Part shown: in pieces, positions 35,182 to 44,735 of the stretch | How positions within the stretch are numbered: position 1 is the first letter of the stretch | Layout: each line of letters starts with the position of its first letter | NCBI GenBank assembly: GCA_015066745.1 | Contig: SVNW01000005.1 | Location: 1-64,000, forward strand | Direction: 5' to 3' | Length of the DNA stretch: 64,000 bases | DNA from: Ruminococcus sp. | GTDB taxonomy: Bacteria; Bacillota; Clostridia; Oscillospirales; Ruminococcaceae | Program-made: the position numbers and the translations under genes | Notes under the pieces: model-generated | What the model saw: only the letters and a program-made list of their open reading frames with translations | What the model was told of the DNA's origin: nothing | The model's database searches: none

Positions 35182-35713
35182 ACTTACTCTTTTAAGAGTT
35201 ATACTTGTACCGTTTTTTATATTATTCTTCTACCTTGATAAAGTGCCGGGAAATTATCTGATAGCATTTATCCTGTTTGCTTTGGCTTCTATAACTGATG
35301 CACTTGACGGGCATATCGCAAGAAAGAATAATCTTATAACCAATTTCGGTAAATTTCTTGATCCGCTTGCTGACAAGGTGCTTGTTGTTGCGGCGTTGTG
35401 TTGTTTTGTAGAAAAAGGCCTTATGTCTGCTATACCGCTTATCATAATAGTTTCAAGAGAGTTTATGGTTTCAGGACTAAGACTTGTTACTGCAAATGAA
35501 GGTGTTGTAGTTGCGGCAGGAATATGGGGGAAACTCAAGACAGCATTTACAATGGTGGCGATTGTAGTTATCCTTATTTTCTGTATAGCAGGGGTTAGTG
35601 ATAAGTTTGCAATAGTTTCTGATATCCTTATCTGGTGCTCAACTGTTCTGACTATAATATCAGGTGGTGTGTATCTGAAAGGATACTGGAAATACATAGA
35701 TACCGACAAATAA
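35165..35713 (+). CDS. pgsA: CDP-diacylglycerol-glycerol-3-phosphate 3-phosphatidyltransferase
   Basis: The 182-residue membrane enzyme makes phosphatidylglycerol phosphate. The CDP-alcohol phosphotransferase motif is present as DALDGHIARKNNLITNFGKF followed by LDPLADK, carrying the DG...AR...G...D...D residues. About four to five transmembrane helices are visible. It overlaps rimO by 17 bases, with GGGAGAGG upstream inside rimO. Confidence 0.94.
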   Translation: MNLPNKLTLLRVILVPFFILFFYLDKVPGNYLIAFILFALASITDALDGHIARKNNLITNFGKFLDPLADKVLVVAALCCFVEKGLMSAIPLIIIVSREFMVSGLRLVTANEGVVVAAGIWGKLKTAFTMVAIVVILIFCIAGVSDKFAIVSDILIWCSTVLTIISGGVYLKGYWKYIDTDK

Positions 35714-35740
35714 AACGGATAAAAATTCCATCATAAAGTT

Positions 35741-35787
35741 AAAAAACATTCCGATACCAGTAGCAGCCTGAAATCGGAATGTTTTTT
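35741..35787. terminator. Bidirectional intrinsic terminator
   Basis: AAAAAACATTCCGAT (35741-35755) pairs with ATCGGAATGTTTTTT (35773-35787). It ends the recA-pgsA operon on the plus strand and the candidate ECF-driven RNA on the minus strand. Confidence 0.9.
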
Positions 35788-35897
35788 AGCTTTTAATTTT
35801 TGTTGAAAACTTTGGTGTAAAGTTTTTTTACCTTGATTTGATGTGTTGCATAGAGAGCAAAGATATGTAAGGATTTTTTTGATTGCTCTCTGTGCCC
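35741..35897 (-). ncRNA. Candidate ECF-sigma-dependent small RNA
   Basis: A promoter at 35903-35935 almost identical to that of the ECF sigma gene points leftwards into a region without an ORF and stops at the terminator at 35741. The predicted RNA of about 157 bases has three stems: AGAGAGCAA/TTGCTCTCT (35883-35891 with 35852-35860), AAACTTT/AAAGTTT (about 35805-35823), and the terminator. It would be coexpressed with the sigma/anti-sigma operon. Existence is inferred; no match to a known RNA family is recognised. Confidence 0.55.
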
Positions 35898-35902
35898 TAC
35901 AC

Positions 35903-35935
35903 TAATAATACAATTGACACCCCTGAAAGGTTACA
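35903..35935 (-). promoter_or_regulatory. ECF-type promoter, second copy
   Basis: TGTAACCTTT (35926-35935) and TTGTATTATTA (35903-35913) are separated by 12 bases on the minus strand. This is the same arrangement as at 37781-37813 in front of the sigma gene. Confidence 0.65.
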
Positions 35936-35952
35936 ACATAAAAAAATTTTTT

Positions 35953-37251
35953 TTAAAAAATTTTTTTGAATTTGTATTTTGCCTTTGGAGCAGGCGAAGT
36001 AGCTACACTTTCAGATGTTTCTGAAATGTTGTTATCAGTTACAGGTGAGGTTTGCTGTGGTATCTGTGATTCTTCAGAAGGAGTTGTAACTGATTCGGCA
36101 GGCTGATCTTTTTTTACTGTTATAACACCCGGATGGAATATAACATCAGGATTTACCAGTACAGAGCCGTCGTCGGTATTGTATCTTGTTATTATACGTG
36201 TTTCTGAATCGTCATTGACTATGTTTATATTATAATCGCCTGCAGGTGCATTTTTGTTTATCCTGAATTTTAATGTCAATATATCGATGCTGTCAAGCAG
36301 TACATTCTGGTATGATGAAGAGTTGAATGTAAAGCAGTTTGAAGGCGCATAGCAAGCGATAGCATATCTTGATGAATCAAGAATCGGAAGCATCGAAACT
36401 TCTTCAAAAGTAAGAACACTTGTATCATATTCAAGTTCACTTAAGAAAGAACAGAATCCGTTGTTATCGTTTTTGCATATGCCAAAGTTTATATATACGA
36501 CATCTCCCGCGTATCCTGAAGTTTCACCAAGCTCAAATTCTACTGTGTAATCAGGGAATACCGGTTTTTCCTCTGTTGTTGTCTGTTCGGTTGTTGTTGC
36601 TGTTGTAAGCTTTGAAGTATCGTCTGTTACAGATACAGTAGTGACCGGTAGCGTCTGAGTCGGAGCAGGAGCGCTGGTTGTATGAGATATTGATTCGATA
36701 ACCGGAGCAGTTGTTACTTCTTGTGTTTTTTCGGTTTTGGAGACTGTTGTTGTTTCAAAAGTTTCAGATTTGGTCTCTGAGATATCTGTGCTTTTGGCTG
36801 TTGTGGTAGTAAGTGTTGTTGTGAGAGGCGAACTTTCTGTTGTTGTCTGCTCGGTTACAGTAACAGTATCTGTTATGACAGGTGTGTACTCGGTTGTAGC
36901 TTTTGTAGTGTGTTCAGCTTGTTTACGGTTGTTATTTTTCTTGGTTTCATTGCTCAGCATTGTTCCGAATAAAGTAAATGCGATAACAAATGAAGCTACG
37001 AGAGAAGCGGTTTTGCCGATATTGTACCTGTTGCCATGATATGTAATGATTTTGGTTGTGATTTCTTCAGGCTCTTTGTTACTGTTAAAAAGTGAATGCC
37101 GTTTTGACTTGTCAACTGTTTTGTCAGGGATAATGATACCGTTTTTTACGTCCCGGGCACGTTGAGTCATTTTTATAGAAAGTTCTTTTATAAAATCATC
37201 ACTTAACTTATCAGATTCGACAGCGTTTTTGTATTCGTCATCAAATCTCAT
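35953..37251 (-). CDS. Transmembrane anti-sigma factor with cohesin-like ectodomain
   Basis: This 432-residue single-pass protein directly follows an ECF sigma gene with an 11-base overlap. The cytoplasmic part (1-80) would hold the sigma factor. One transmembrane helix lies at about 82-99, and a Thr/Ser-rich linker covers 100-231. Residues 234-380 have the cohesin pattern: AGDVVYINF, ELEYDTSVLTFEEV, LTLKFRINKNAPAGDYNI and a closing GVITV strand. A 50-residue Ser/Pro/Thr tail ends in a basic patch. Cohesins bind dockerins of secreted enzymes such as the CE15 protein here. Sensing enzyme occupancy is inference; carbohydrate sensing is the known role of analogous RsgI proteins. ATG 37251 follows AAAGGAGAG. 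Confidence 0.75.
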   Translation of the reverse strand: MRFDDEYKNAVESDKLSDDFIKELSIKMTQRARDVKNGIIIPDKTVDKSKRHSLFNSNKEPEEITTKIITYHGNRYNIGKTASLVASFVIAFTLFGTMLSNETKKNNNRKQAEHTTKATTEYTPVITDTVTVTEQTTTESSPLTTTLTTTTAKSTDISETKSETFETTTVSKTEKTQEVTTAPVIESISHTTSAPAPTQTLPVTTVSVTDDTSKLTTATTTEQTTTEEKPVFPDYTVEFELGETSGYAGDVVYINFGICKNDNNGFCSFLSELEYDTSVLTFEEVSMLPILDSSRYAIACYAPSNCFTFNSSSYQNVLLDSIDILTLKFRINKNAPAGDYNINIVNDDSETRIITRYNTDDGSVLVNPDVIFHPGVITVKKDQPAESVTTPSEESQIPQQTSPVTDNNISETSESVATSPAPKAKYKFKKIF

Positions 37252-37735
37252 ATTCAAACTCTCCTTTCAGAATATTTTTTAGCTGGTTTCTCGCTCGAGA
37301 CAGCTGTGTTTTGACAGCGTTTACTTTCTGACCTGTAATATCGGAGATTTCTTTTACGCTGTATCCTTCAAAATAAAATAAATGTATAACATCACGGTAT
37401 TTTTCCGGTAACTTCATGACTGCGTCCGCAACAACATTCTGTTCGGACTCTATATCTGTTGTCGGAAGTATTTCTTCGTTGAGTTCGGTCGTTTTTCTGA
37501 ACCATGAAGATTTTAAAAGATTTGTGCACATGTTTATAGTGACTCGTATAAGCCACGCTTTGCGGTGTTCATCAGACTCAAAGGCTTCCTGCCTCTCGGC
37601 GTACTTTAAAAATACTTCCTGAACTATATCCTGTGCATCCATATTATTTTTAGTATGAAGCAATGCGATATGGTAGATGTTGTCGCCGTACAGTCTGAGA
37701 ACCCTTTCAAACTCCATCTGAAGCTGATTGTCCAC
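37241..37735 (-). CDS. ECF-family RNA polymerase sigma factor
   Basis: The 164-residue sigma factor has region 2 (YGDNIYHIALLHTKNNMDAQDIVQEVFLK) and region 4 (PEKYRDVIHLFYFEGYSVKEISDIT plus TQLSRARNQL) in standard ECF layout. GTG 37735 is chosen because GGGGG lies 11 bases upstream. The longer TTG start at 37786 falls within the predicted -10 element, before the transcript begins. It overlaps the anti-sigma gene by 11 bases. Its own promoter has an AACCTTT -35 element, typical of ECF autoregulation. Confidence 0.88.
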   Translation of the reverse strand: MDNQLQMEFERVLRLYGDNIYHIALLHTKNNMDAQDIVQEVFLKYAERQEAFESDEHRKAWLIRVTINMCTNLLKSSWFRKTTELNEEILPTTDIESEQNVVADAVMKLPEKYRDVIHLFYFEGYSVKEISDITGQKVNAVKTQLSRARNQLKNILKGEFEYEI

Positions 37736-37780
37736 AGGTGTTACGACCCCCTTTACCGATAATTCGCAATTACTATCTGT

Positions 37781-37813
37781 TAACAATACAACTGAGAACC
37801 TTAAAAGGTTACA
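37781..37813 (-). promoter_or_regulatory. ECF-type autoregulated promoter
   Basis: TGTAACCTTT (37804-37813) is followed after 12 bases by TTGTATTGTTA (37781-37791). The AACC/T-rich -35 is typical of ECF sigma factors. It matches the copy at 35903-35935 in both boxes and spacing. Confidence 0.65.
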
Positions 37814-38025
37814 GAATAAGATACGATTTTATTTATCAATAAAATTATATCATAAAATATTATGTATTTCTACAGAAACGGCACGAAAAATGATAAATTT
37901 TTATGGTGGCAGATTTTTTAATAAACATATCTTAAATTTTATTATGAATAACGGACAGCTTTCACAGGCTGACTTATTTATAAAAAAACACCTTGAAAAC
38001 TTTGGCGATTTGTCCTTTTTTCACC

Positions 38026-38055
38026 TTGAAAAAAATGATTGAAATATGATATAAT
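38026..38055 (+). promoter_or_regulatory. Sigma-A promoter of the DUF1538 operon
   Basis: TTGAAA at 38026-38031 and TATAAT at 38050-38055 have an 18-base spacer. The roughly 215 bases between this and the divergent ECF promoter hold no convincing gene. Confidence 0.65.
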
Positions 38056-38089
38056 TTATATAGTATATTTTTATAAGGAGTTGAGTAGC

Positions 38090-39640
38090 TTGCAGAGAAA
38101 TCTTATGGAAAAGATAAAGGAATCTCTGGGTTCAGTTCTTCCGGTTGCGGCGATCGTCTTTATTCTGATGCTGACTATCGTTCCTGTAAGCGGAGAAATG
38201 TTCTTTATGTTCTTCATAGGAACAGTTATGCTTGTTGTAGGGATAGGTCTTTTTACGCTTGGTGCCGATACTTCTATGATCATCATAGGTGAAGAAATAG
38301 GCGCAAAACTCGTAAGGCTTAAAAAGATAGGACTTATCCTTCCGGTGTGTTTTATAATCGGTGTGCTTGTCACTGTTGCCGAACCTGATCTGAAGGTTCT
38401 TGCCGATCAGACTCCGATAGTTGATACACAGATAATGGTATGGTCGGTAGGTGTGGGAGTCGGTATTTTTCTTGCACTTGCTTTTTGGCGTATTTTTTTA
38501 CAGATAAAGATATCTGTTCTTTTTGTTATTCTTTATGCTTTTGTATTTATATTTGCCTGTTCTCCGCTTATCTCGCCGAGTTTTGTTCCTACAGCGTTTG
38601 ATTCGGGCGGAGTTACTACAGGACCGATAACAGTTCCGTTTATCATGGCACTCGGTCTTGGTCTTTCGTCTATACGTGGTGATAAGACTTCAGAAGAAGA
38701 CAGTTTCGGACTTGTTGCGATGTGTTCGGTCGGACCTATACTGATAGTGCTGATACTCGGTGCATTAAGTGATACAAATGTACCCGAGCAGACACTCGAA
38801 CCTATCGGCGAATACAGTCTTGTTTCAGAAGTGTTCGGCAAGTTTATGCATGCATTGCCACACTATATGAAAGACGTTGCTATGGCAATACTTCCTATAG
38901 TTGCATTTTTTGTCTTTTTTAATGCGATATCATTAAAGCTTGATAAAAAGACTCTGATAAAGATTTTTGTGGGACTTGCATTTACTTACATAGGACTTGT
39001 TCTTTTTCTTACAGGAGCAAATACCGGATTTATGCCGATAGGTCAGTATCTCGGTGAAAGTCTTGCAGGAAGCGGATATTCATGGGTACTTGTACCGATA
39101 GGAATGGTAATTGGTTACTTCATTGTTTCAGCCGAACCTGCTGTTCACGTTCTCAAACAACAGGTTGAAACAATAACAGAGGGCAGGATCTCGGCAAAAG
39201 CGCTTGGGCTCAGCCTTGCCATAGGTGTTGCTTGTTCTGTAGGAATTGCTATGATACGAGTTATTACAGGTGTGTCTATTTTCTGGTTTTTGATTCCGGG
39301 ATATGCACTTGCCCTTATAATAAGTTTTCTTGTTCCGCCTATCTTCACATCTGTTGCATTTGACGCAGGCGGAGTGGCATCAGGTCCTCTGACAGCGACA
39401 TTCCTGCTTCCTCTCGCTATGGGCGCAAGTGTTGCAGCAGGCGGAAATATGGCAGAAGATGCTTTTGGAATAGTTGCTATGGTTGCTATGACACCACTGC
39501 TTACTATACAGCTTTTAGGACTTGTAAGCAAATTTAAATCTGCTCCTAAGACCGAGGTGCTCGAAGGTCAGATGTTCCCGTTAAAACTCGACGAAAGTTG
39601 CGATACAGTTGTTATTCTTGATAAAAAGGAGGGTGTTTAA
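38090..39640 (+). CDS. DUF1538 tandem-repeat membrane transporter
   Basis: The 516-residue polytopic protein consists of two homologous halves. Each has the motifs LPxxIxIGxxV...AEPxxxVL (TVAEPDLKVLADQ and VSAEPAVHVLKQQ) and FDxGGVxxGPxTxxF (twice). This is the DUF1538 permease family of unknown substrate. TTG 38090 is selected because AAGGAG lies 9 bases upstream; the longer frame starts inside the promoter. A double-PII protein follows after 3 bases, so transport is probably controlled by a PII-like sensor. Confidence 0.82.
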   Translation: MQRNLMEKIKESLGSVLPVAAIVFILMLTIVPVSGEMFFMFFIGTVMLVVGIGLFTLGADTSMIIIGEEIGAKLVRLKKIGLILPVCFIIGVLVTVAEPDLKVLADQTPIVDTQIMVWSVGVGVGIFLALAFWRIFLQIKISVLFVILYAFVFIFACSPLISPSFVPTAFDSGGVTTGPITVPFIMALGLGLSSIRGDKTSEEDSFGLVAMCSVGPILIVLILGALSDTNVPEQTLEPIGEYSLVSEVFGKFMHALPHYMKDVAMAILPIVAFFVFFNAISLKLDKKTLIKIFVGLAFTYIGLVLFLTGANTGFMPIGQYLGESLAGSGYSWVLVPIGMVIGYFIVSAEPAVHVLKQQVETITEGRISAKALGLSLAIGVACSVGIAMIRVITGVSIFWFLIPGYALALIISFLVPPIFTSVAFDAGGVASGPLTATFLLPLAMGASVAAGGNMAEDAFGIVAMVAMTPLLTIQLLGLVSKFKSAPKTEVLEGQMFPLKLDESCDTVVILDKKEGV

Positions 39641-39643
39641 GGC

Positions 39644-40324
39644 ATGAAAGCAATGGTTCTTATTGCTGATCATAGTTATGGTCATCTTGTTTTAGATATT
39701 CTTGTAAAAGAAAATATTGCGTGTCGTTTTCTGACACACGCTTATGGCTCGGCAGATTCACAGATGCTTGATTATTTGGGGCTTGGAGAAAACAAAAAAG
39801 TAATAGCTTTTTCATTTGTGCCTGAAGATAAGGTCATGCGTCTTTACGAAGTATTCAACAACAAGCTTTCTCTTTCCGATGCAGGAAGAGGAATAGCGTT
39901 TACTGTTCCGATATCAGCAGCGTCAAATGTGGCTTTTTCACTCGGCGCAACAACACCCGAAAAGGAGGGAATGACAGAAATGTCCGATGTAAAATATGAA
40001 CTTATAGTAACAATAGTAAACCGAGGTGGTTTTGAAGCAGTCAAAAAAGCCGCCAACAGTGCCGGTGCAAGAGGCGGTACACTTCTCCATGGTCTCGGAC
40101 TCGGAGGAGAAGAAGCTGCAAAATTTTTAGGCATATCGATCCAGCCTGAAAAAGATGTTGTTTTAATCGTTGCCGGAAAAGATGACAGAGAACAGATCAT
40201 GCAGAAAATCACAGAAGAAGCAGGAATTCTTACAGAAAACCGTGGAATATGTTTCTCACTTCCTGTTGATACAGCTTTAGGTCTTGCCGGAAAAACAGGC
40301 AGTATTGAAAGTATGGTAAAATAG
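39644..40324 (+). CDS. Tandem PII-like signalling protein
   Basis: The 226-residue soluble protein contains two PII/GlnB-like ferredoxin-fold domains (about 1-105 and 113-226). The second has VTIVNRGGFEAVKKAANSAG, GARGGTLLHGLG and ILTENRGICFSLPV, features of the nucleotide-binding T and B loops. The first domain is more divergent. It starts 3 bases after the DUF1538 stop and presumably gates that transporter in response to nucleotides. The pairing is recurrent, but the ligand is unknown. Confidence 0.75.
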   Translation: MKAMVLIADHSYGHLVLDILVKENIACRFLTHAYGSADSQMLDYLGLGENKKVIAFSFVPEDKVMRLYEVFNNKLSLSDAGRGIAFTVPISAASNVAFSLGATTPEKEGMTEMSDVKYELIVTIVNRGGFEAVKKAANSAGARGGTLLHGLGLGGEEAAKFLGISIQPEKDVVLIVAGKDDREQIMQKITEEAGILTENRGICFSLPVDTALGLAGKTGSIESMVK

Positions 40325-40447
40325 TGCAAATATATGCGTAAAAGTTTATAAAATAAAAAAGGTTACCATACGACTCGGTTGCTTGTATTTGCTGTAAATG
40401 CGATGTATAATATATTTAAGAAAATATTGCATACGGAGGTTTGTCAA

Positions 40448-41266
40448 ATGCCATCAGATACAAAAATAGTAAAACTAAAACTTGATGTAATTTTCAAGAA
40501 AATGTTTGCAAATAAGAAAAATGAAAATACTTTAAGAAAGTTCCTTGAAAGTGTACTTGAACTGCCTGAAAATTCAATCACCGGAATAACAATGGATAAC
40601 GTTGAGCTTTTACCCGAAGATATTGATGACAAGTTCAGCCGACTTGATATTTTAATGAACGTTGGCGAAAAGCAGATAAATATAGAAATGCAGATATGTA
40701 ATGAAAAATCATTTGCAAACCGCACATTGTTCTACTGGTCAAAGCTGTATTCGGGAAATCTGAAAAGCGGTGAAAGCTATGATAAATTACCGCAGACGAT
40801 TTGTATCAACATAATAAATTTCAATATGTTTGAGGATACAACAGATTTTCATTCGCATTTTCAGGTAATGGAGAAGAAAAGACATACACTTCTGACAGAT
40901 AAGCTTGCGATACATTTTTTTGAACTTGGAAAAATAAATAAAAAACCGGATACAAGTAATAAAATGCAACTCTGGATGCAACTGATAAACGCAGAAACGG
41001 AAGGTGATCTTGAAATGCTTGAACAAACAAACATAAAAGAAATACAGGAAGCAGTACTCATCTTGCGTGAAATGAGTGCTGATGAAAAGATGAAAGAACT
41101 TGCCAGACGAAGAGAGCTTGCACTTTATGACAGGATAACAGACTTGGAAGTTTCGAGGGCAGAAGGACGAGCAGAAGGACGAGCGGAAGAACGTACATTA
41201 ATAATAGAAAAAATGCGTAGAAGTGGTATGTCAGAAGAAGACATAAATAAGATTTTTAGTATGTGA
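40448..41266 (+). CDS. Rpn-family PD-(D/E)XK nuclease / putative transposase-like protein
   Basis: This 272-residue protein belongs to the Rpn/PDDEXK_2 family, often annotated as recombination-promoting nuclease or transposase. The N-terminal LKLDVIFKKMFANKKN and central SRLDILMNVGEKQINIEMQ supply Asp and Glu-x-Gln of the nuclease core. The C-terminus is a helical segment with repeated RAEGRAEGRAEE before the end, as is usual in the family. ATG 40448 follows ACGGAGGT. No terminal inverted repeats are visible, so it is not called an insertion sequence. Confidence 0.82.
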   Translation: MPSDTKIVKLKLDVIFKKMFANKKNENTLRKFLESVLELPENSITGITMDNVELLPEDIDDKFSRLDILMNVGEKQINIEMQICNEKSFANRTLFYWSKLYSGNLKSGESYDKLPQTICINIINFNMFEDTTDFHSHFQVMEKKRHTLLTDKLAIHFFELGKINKKPDTSNKMQLWMQLINAETEGDLEMLEQTNIKEIQEAVLILREMSADEKMKELARRRELALYDRITDLEVSRAEGRAEGRAEERTLIIEKMRRSGMSEEDINKIFSM

Positions 41267-41374
41267 CATAGATTATAGTATATACTTGCGATGAAATTAT
41301 CATGACTAGATATAGCGCGATGTTATATATTGTTGTGTATTGTTTTGCATGTCCTGAAAATAAAAAAATTCCTA

Positions 41375-41403
41375 TTGTCAAAACCGATTTTATCGAGTAT
41401 AAT
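41375..41403 (+). promoter_or_regulatory. Promoter of the cysE-cysS T-box operon
   Basis: TTGTCA at 41375-41380 and TATAAT at 41398-41403 are 17 bases apart. The transcript should start near 41410. Confidence 0.75.
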
Positions 41404-41409
41404 ATAATA

Positions 41410-41670
41410 TGGACTTGAGTAAATTTTAAAGGCGTAACAGTCAGAGTAGCATTATAAAGGATTTTCAGAGAGTGCCATGGTGGTGTGAGTGGTATAGTTC
41501 TTGTTTTGTGAAGTGCGGCTGCCAGCTTGGGCGGGGAAATGATAGTATCCGTCTGCGTATCTCCTGCGTTAAAGGTGTTTTTAAAGTGATAAATCAGGAG
41601 TGGAACCGCGGAATATAACCGCCTCTTGTGATGGTAGAAAACGCCTTCGCAAGGGGCGTTTTTGTTGGAA
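41410..41670 (+). promoter_or_regulatory. Cysteine T-box riboswitch
   Basis: The leader has the T-box sequence GAGTGGAACCGCGG at 41598-41611. The stem I elements include CAGAGAGTGCC and GGTGTGAGTGG. The specifier is probably TGC (Cys) at 41514-41516, after GTGAAG. An intrinsic terminator (AACGCC...GGCGTT plus T run, 41639-41665) would be prevented by uncharged tRNA-Cys. The two genes behind it, cysE and cysS, fit that specificity. Confidence 0.9.
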
Positions 41671-41701
41671 AAAATTTTTGTTTTTCAAGGTGGTGAGATC
41701 T

Positions 41702-42355
41702 ATGTTCAGACAACTTAAAGAGGACATTGCATCAGTAAAGGAACGTGATCCTGCCGCAAGAAGTTCTTTTGAAATATGGCTTACGTATTCGGGACTTCAT
41801 GCTGTCAGGTCATATCGTGTGGCACACTGGTGTTACAAAAGAAAGCTCTTTACACTTGCACGTATAATTTCACAGGCATCAAGATTTTTTACAGGAATAG
41901 AAATACATCCGGGGGCTACTATAGGCAAGGGATTGTTTATAGATCACGGAATGGGCGTAGTTATAGGCGAAACTGCTGAAATAGGCGATAACTGTCTTAT
42001 ATATCAGGGAGTAACTCTCGGAGGTACGGGAAAAGACAAAGGTAAAAGACATCCTACTCTCGGAAATAATGTTATGGTAGGGGCAGGAGCGAAGGTTCTC
42101 GGACCGTTTAAAGTAGGCGACAATGTAAAGATAGCGGCAAATGCAGTCGTGCTTGAAGAAATACCGCCAAACTGTACAGCAGTCGGTGTTCCTGCTCGTA
42201 TAATACAGCGTGGAGCTGTAAAACCGACTCAGGACCTTGATCAGATTCACATTCCTGATCCTGTAGCTCAGGAAATGAACAGATTAAGAGAGAAAATTGA
42301 TTCACTTCAGTGCGAATTGTGCGAATGTGAAAAACGAAATGCAAACAATAAATAA
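41702..42355 (+). CDS. cysE: Serine O-acetyltransferase
   Basis: The 217-residue left-handed beta-helix enzyme makes O-acetylserine for cysteine synthesis. The motifs [26 protein letters not shown] and following hexapeptide repeats contain the catalytic His/Asp region. Start ATG 41702 follows AAGGTGGTGAG; the longer frame from 41600 runs through the T-box. The C-terminal 30 residues are Cys-rich (CELCECEK), which is unusual for CysE and might bind metal. Confidence 0.93.
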   Translation: MFRQLKEDIASVKERDPAARSSFEIWLTYSGLHAVRSYRVAHWCYKRKLFTLARIISQASRFFTGIEIHPGATIGKGLFIDHGMGVVIGETAEIGDNCLIYQGVTLGGTGKDKGKRHPTLGNNVMVGAGAKVLGPFKVGDNVKIAANAVVLEEIPPNCTAVGVPARIIQRGAVKPTQDLDQIHIPDPVAQEMNRLREKIDSLQCELCECEKRNANNK

Positions 42356-42373
42356 CTGAAAGGATTTTTCAAT

Positions 42374-43768
<1,395 letters not shown>

Positions 43769-43784
43769 AATGTGAGCGATAAAA

Positions 43785-44591
43785 ATGGACAAGAAAAAGT
43801 TTCTTAAAATTGCGTTTTACGGCATGCTGGTGCTTACTGTCATCACTATCATGATGACTATAGTTGCAGCGTACGATCAGAAAAATACCATCAGAATAGA
43901 TCCCGATGATGTTGTTCTGGTTCAGCTTGATACGATCAAAGGAAACATAGATCCCGATGCGGAAGTAGCGGTAATAAAAACATCGCTCGGCGAAATAAAA
44001 GCTGAACTCTATACAGAGTATGCACCAAAGACTGTTGCAAGATTCAAGGAACTTGCGGAGTCAGGGTACTATAACGGAACTTATGTCTATGAAGTGCAGA
44101 AAGATATGTTTTTCTCAGGCGGAAGTCCTTACAGTGACGGTTCTCTTGAAGACGGATATGATGAAGAGTCAGAAAAGATAGAACAGGAACTGCATCAGAA
44201 TATATGGCCTTTTAAAGGAGCATTTATGTCGTGCGGACTTACAAGAAATTCATTCTTTACAGGTGAGCAGATAGTTTACGGCGGAAGCAGATTTATGGTT
44301 GCAGGAAGTATAGAATTTACTGACGAGATAAAGACAGAACTGCTCGAAGGAAAAGAAAATACACATATCGAAGATGCTTTCATAGAATACGGAGGATTAC
44401 CGAATGCTTCACAGCAGATGACGATATTTGCACAGGCTTATGATGGATTTGATGTTCTCGAAAATATTATGAAGCTTGAGTCTGACGAGGAAACATTCAG
44501 ACCTTTTGACGAATTCAAGATAGAAGAAATAAAGATCTGCACATACAAGGAAGCGCCAAAATCCCAGGCAGATGAGAGTATAAAAAAATAA
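43785..44591 (+). CDS. Membrane-anchored cyclophilin-like protein, probably non-canonical
   Basis: The 268-residue protein has an N-terminal membrane anchor (residues 8-29) and a cyclophilin fold starting at IKTSLGEIKAELY. The usual catalytic FHR motif is replaced by YVYEVQKDMFFSGG, so the key Arg is missing. Peptidyl-prolyl isomerase activity is therefore doubtful, and it may act as a chaperone or scaffold. It follows cysS by 16 bases and precedes a normal cyclophilin lipoprotein, which suggests duplication and divergence. Confidence 0.72.
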   Translation: MDKKKFLKIAFYGMLVLTVITIMMTIVAAYDQKNTIRIDPDDVVLVQLDTIKGNIDPDAEVAVIKTSLGEIKAELYTEYAPKTVARFKELAESGYYNGTYVYEVQKDMFFSGGSPYSDGSLEDGYDEESEKIEQELHQNIWPFKGAFMSCGLTRNSFFTGEQIVYGGSRFMVAGSIEFTDEIKTELLEGKENTHIEDAFIEYGGLPNASQQMTIFAQAYDGFDVLENIMKLESDEETFRPFDEFKIEEIKICTYKEAPKSQADESIKK

Positions 44592-44593
44592 GC

Positions 44594-44622
44594 TTTACAA
44601 AAAAACAAAACTGTAGTATAAT
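44594..44622 (+). promoter_or_regulatory. Promoter of the cyclophilin lipoprotein gene
   Basis: TTTACA at 44594-44599 and TATAAT at 44617-44622 have a 17-base spacer. A leader of about 105 bases precedes ATG 44736. Confidence 0.7.
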
Positions 44623-44735
44623 ATAAGGGTTATATAGTTTTTTAATTATCTTTGAAAATTTTTCATAAATAATGATATATGTTTGCGGTATACAAAACGC
44701 AGGTGGGTAATTAATTAAAAGAGGAGTAAAAAATA

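Noticed and set aside
37728..38042. A 104-codon plus-strand frame between the ECF sigma gene and the DUF1538 gene
   Set aside because: It begins inside the sigma gene on the other strand, crosses the ECF promoter, has no ribosome binding site and ends in the sigma-A promoter of the next gene.
40448..41266. Insertion sequence around the Rpn-like 'transposase' gene
   Set aside because: No terminal inverted repeats or target duplications were seen; Rpn proteins are nucleases often misnamed transposases.
41600..41701. Upstream extension of cysE
   Set aside because: It covers the T-box and its terminator, and the correct ATG has a strong ribosome binding site.
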